Part shown: positions 54,192-54,741 of the stretch, one piece after another
Position numbering within the stretch: the first letter of the stretch is position 1
Layout: every line of letters begins with the position of its first letter
Source of the DNA: Cohaesibacter sp.
GTDB lineage: Bacteria; Pseudomonadota; Alphaproteobacteria; Rhizobiales; Cohaesibacteraceae
Reading direction: 5' to 3'
Assembly (NCBI GenBank): GCA_025210795.1
Contig: JAOAQZ010000035.1
Location: 1 to 54,741, forward strand
Length of the DNA: 54,741 nt
Program-made: the position numbers and the translations under genes
The notes under the pieces: model-generated
Told to the model about the DNA's origin: nothing
Seen by the model: the letters and a program-made list of their open reading frames with translations, nothing else
Databases searched by the model: none

Positions 54192-54741
54192 CTATACACG
54201 ATCAACGGATGATTTGCCGAACAGGCCATTGGGCAAGACGAACAGCACAAGCAGAATAACGATAAAACCGATGGCATCCTTATAGTCGGAGGAGATATAG
54301 CCAGCCCCCAGAGCTTCAAGAATGCCAACGATCAGCCCGCCAACAACAGCGCCAAACGGGTTGCCCATACCGCCCAACATGGCAGCGGCAAAGCCTTTGA
54401 GCGCCAGCAAGGTTCCAATTTCGTAATTGGTCAGGGTAATTGGCGTCACCAGAATGCCAGCCACAGCACCAATGGCGGCAGAAACCCCAAAGGCAAGCGC
54501 CATAATCATGGAGGTATTGATCCCTACCAGTTTGGCTGCAAGGCGATTGGAGGCTGTTGCCAGCACCGCTTTACCGATTTTGGTGCGCTCGAAAAAGACA
54601 TAGAGCAGCAGAAAGACAACGATTGTGCCGCCCATCACCCATAAGGACTGGGGCAGAATGGAGGCCCCTCCAAACTCGAGCGGAACATCTGACGAGAAGG
54701 CAGGCAGGGAGTGGAACTGCTTGTCGAACACGATGCTTGCC
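54192..54741 (-). CDS. livH: Branched-chain amino acid ABC transporter permease LivH, N-terminus beyond edge
   Basis: C-terminal portion of the LivH permease; the reading frame stays open to base 54741, so the start lies outside the window. An in-frame GTG at 54731 is not the real start. Visible landmarks: RTKIGKAVLATASNRLAAKL (coupling helix region) and GMGNPFGAVVGGLIVGILE, typical of LivH proteins, and four to five hydrophobic segments. It precedes livM by nine bases in the operon livH-livM-livG-livF. About 183 residues are seen; a complete LivH has about 290-300. Confidence 0.93.
   Translation of the reverse strand, partial: ASIVFDKQFHSLPAFSSDVPLEFGGASILPQSLWVMGGTIVVFLLLYVFFERTKIGKAVLATASNRLAAKLVGINTSMIMALAFGVSAAIGAVAGILVTPITLTNYEIGTLLALKGFAAAMLGGMGNPFGAVVGGLIVGILEALGAGYISSDYKDAIGFIVILLVLFVLPNGLFGKSSVDRV

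Overview
The window looks like core chromosome of an alphaproteobacterium, most likely a member of the Hyphomicrobiales (Rhizobiales). Cohaesibacter-like marine genera would fit, but that is a guess from gene content and moderate GC rather than something the sequence proves. Supporting order signs are DUF177-plsX-fabH, glyA-nrdR-ribD-ribE-ribH-nusB, rsh-pyrE-acpS-lepB-rnc-era-recO-parC, an LdtR-type MarR regulator beside an L,D-transpeptidase, and a bacterial arginyl/leucyl-transferase gene. I see no rRNA, tRNA, CRISPR array, insertion sequence, integrase or phage gene. Most genes are intact and recognisable. Only the two edge genes, fabH on the left and livH on the right, are cut.

Layout. 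1-4.0 kb: lipid synthesis genes (fabH, plsX), a DUF177/YceD gene and a cytochrome bc1 assembly chaperone on the minus strand, divergent from the outer-membrane lipoprotein gene bamE. 4.2-6.1 kb: a LysE-type exporter converging on an MFS transporter. 6.4-12.9 kb: a long minus-strand housekeeping run (small DUF6898-like protein, glyA, nrdR, ribD, ribE, ribH, nusB, thiL). 13.0-15.5 kb: L,D-transpeptidase and its presumed regulator ldtR, with a long gap holding a strong terminator. 15.7-19.3 kb: a valine catabolism operon (isobutyryl-CoA dehydrogenase, 3-hydroxyisobutyryl-CoA hydrolase, an unassigned membrane protein, 3-hydroxyisobutyrate dehydrogenase).

19.7-28.9 kb: plus-strand hemB, threonine ammonia-lyase, a soluble haem/zinc chemoreceptor, an RDD protein, an SLC13 permease, the aminoacyl-transferase bpt and an EEP-family phosphatase/nuclease. 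29.0-40.1 kb: minus-strand parC, recO, era, rnc, lepB, acpS, a DUF2062 protein, pyrE, the stringent-response enzyme rsh and rpoZ. 40.5 kb: an NYN-domain putative RNase with a TTG start.

41.2-47.7 kb: a dipeptide-type ABC importer operon ending in an M19 dipeptidase, divergent from a LysR gene that resembles HypT. A 31-base palindrome lies between them and contains a symmetric T-N11-A LysR box. 49-54.7 kb: a class I glutamine amidotransferase, the AzlCD branched-chain amino acid exporter, a YtoQ protein and a LIV branched-chain amino acid importer operon running off the edge. Branched-chain amino acid uptake (liv), export (azlCD), formation of the isoleucine precursor 2-oxobutyrate (threonine ammonia-lyase) and valine breakdown all occur in this one window.

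I did not find a convincing new multi-gene defence or mobile system. The most interesting items are modest: the globin-MCP-CZB receptor, the palindrome controlling the dipeptide operon, the unassigned membrane protein translationally coupled to valine catabolism, and the ldtR 3' region that may carry a small RNA.
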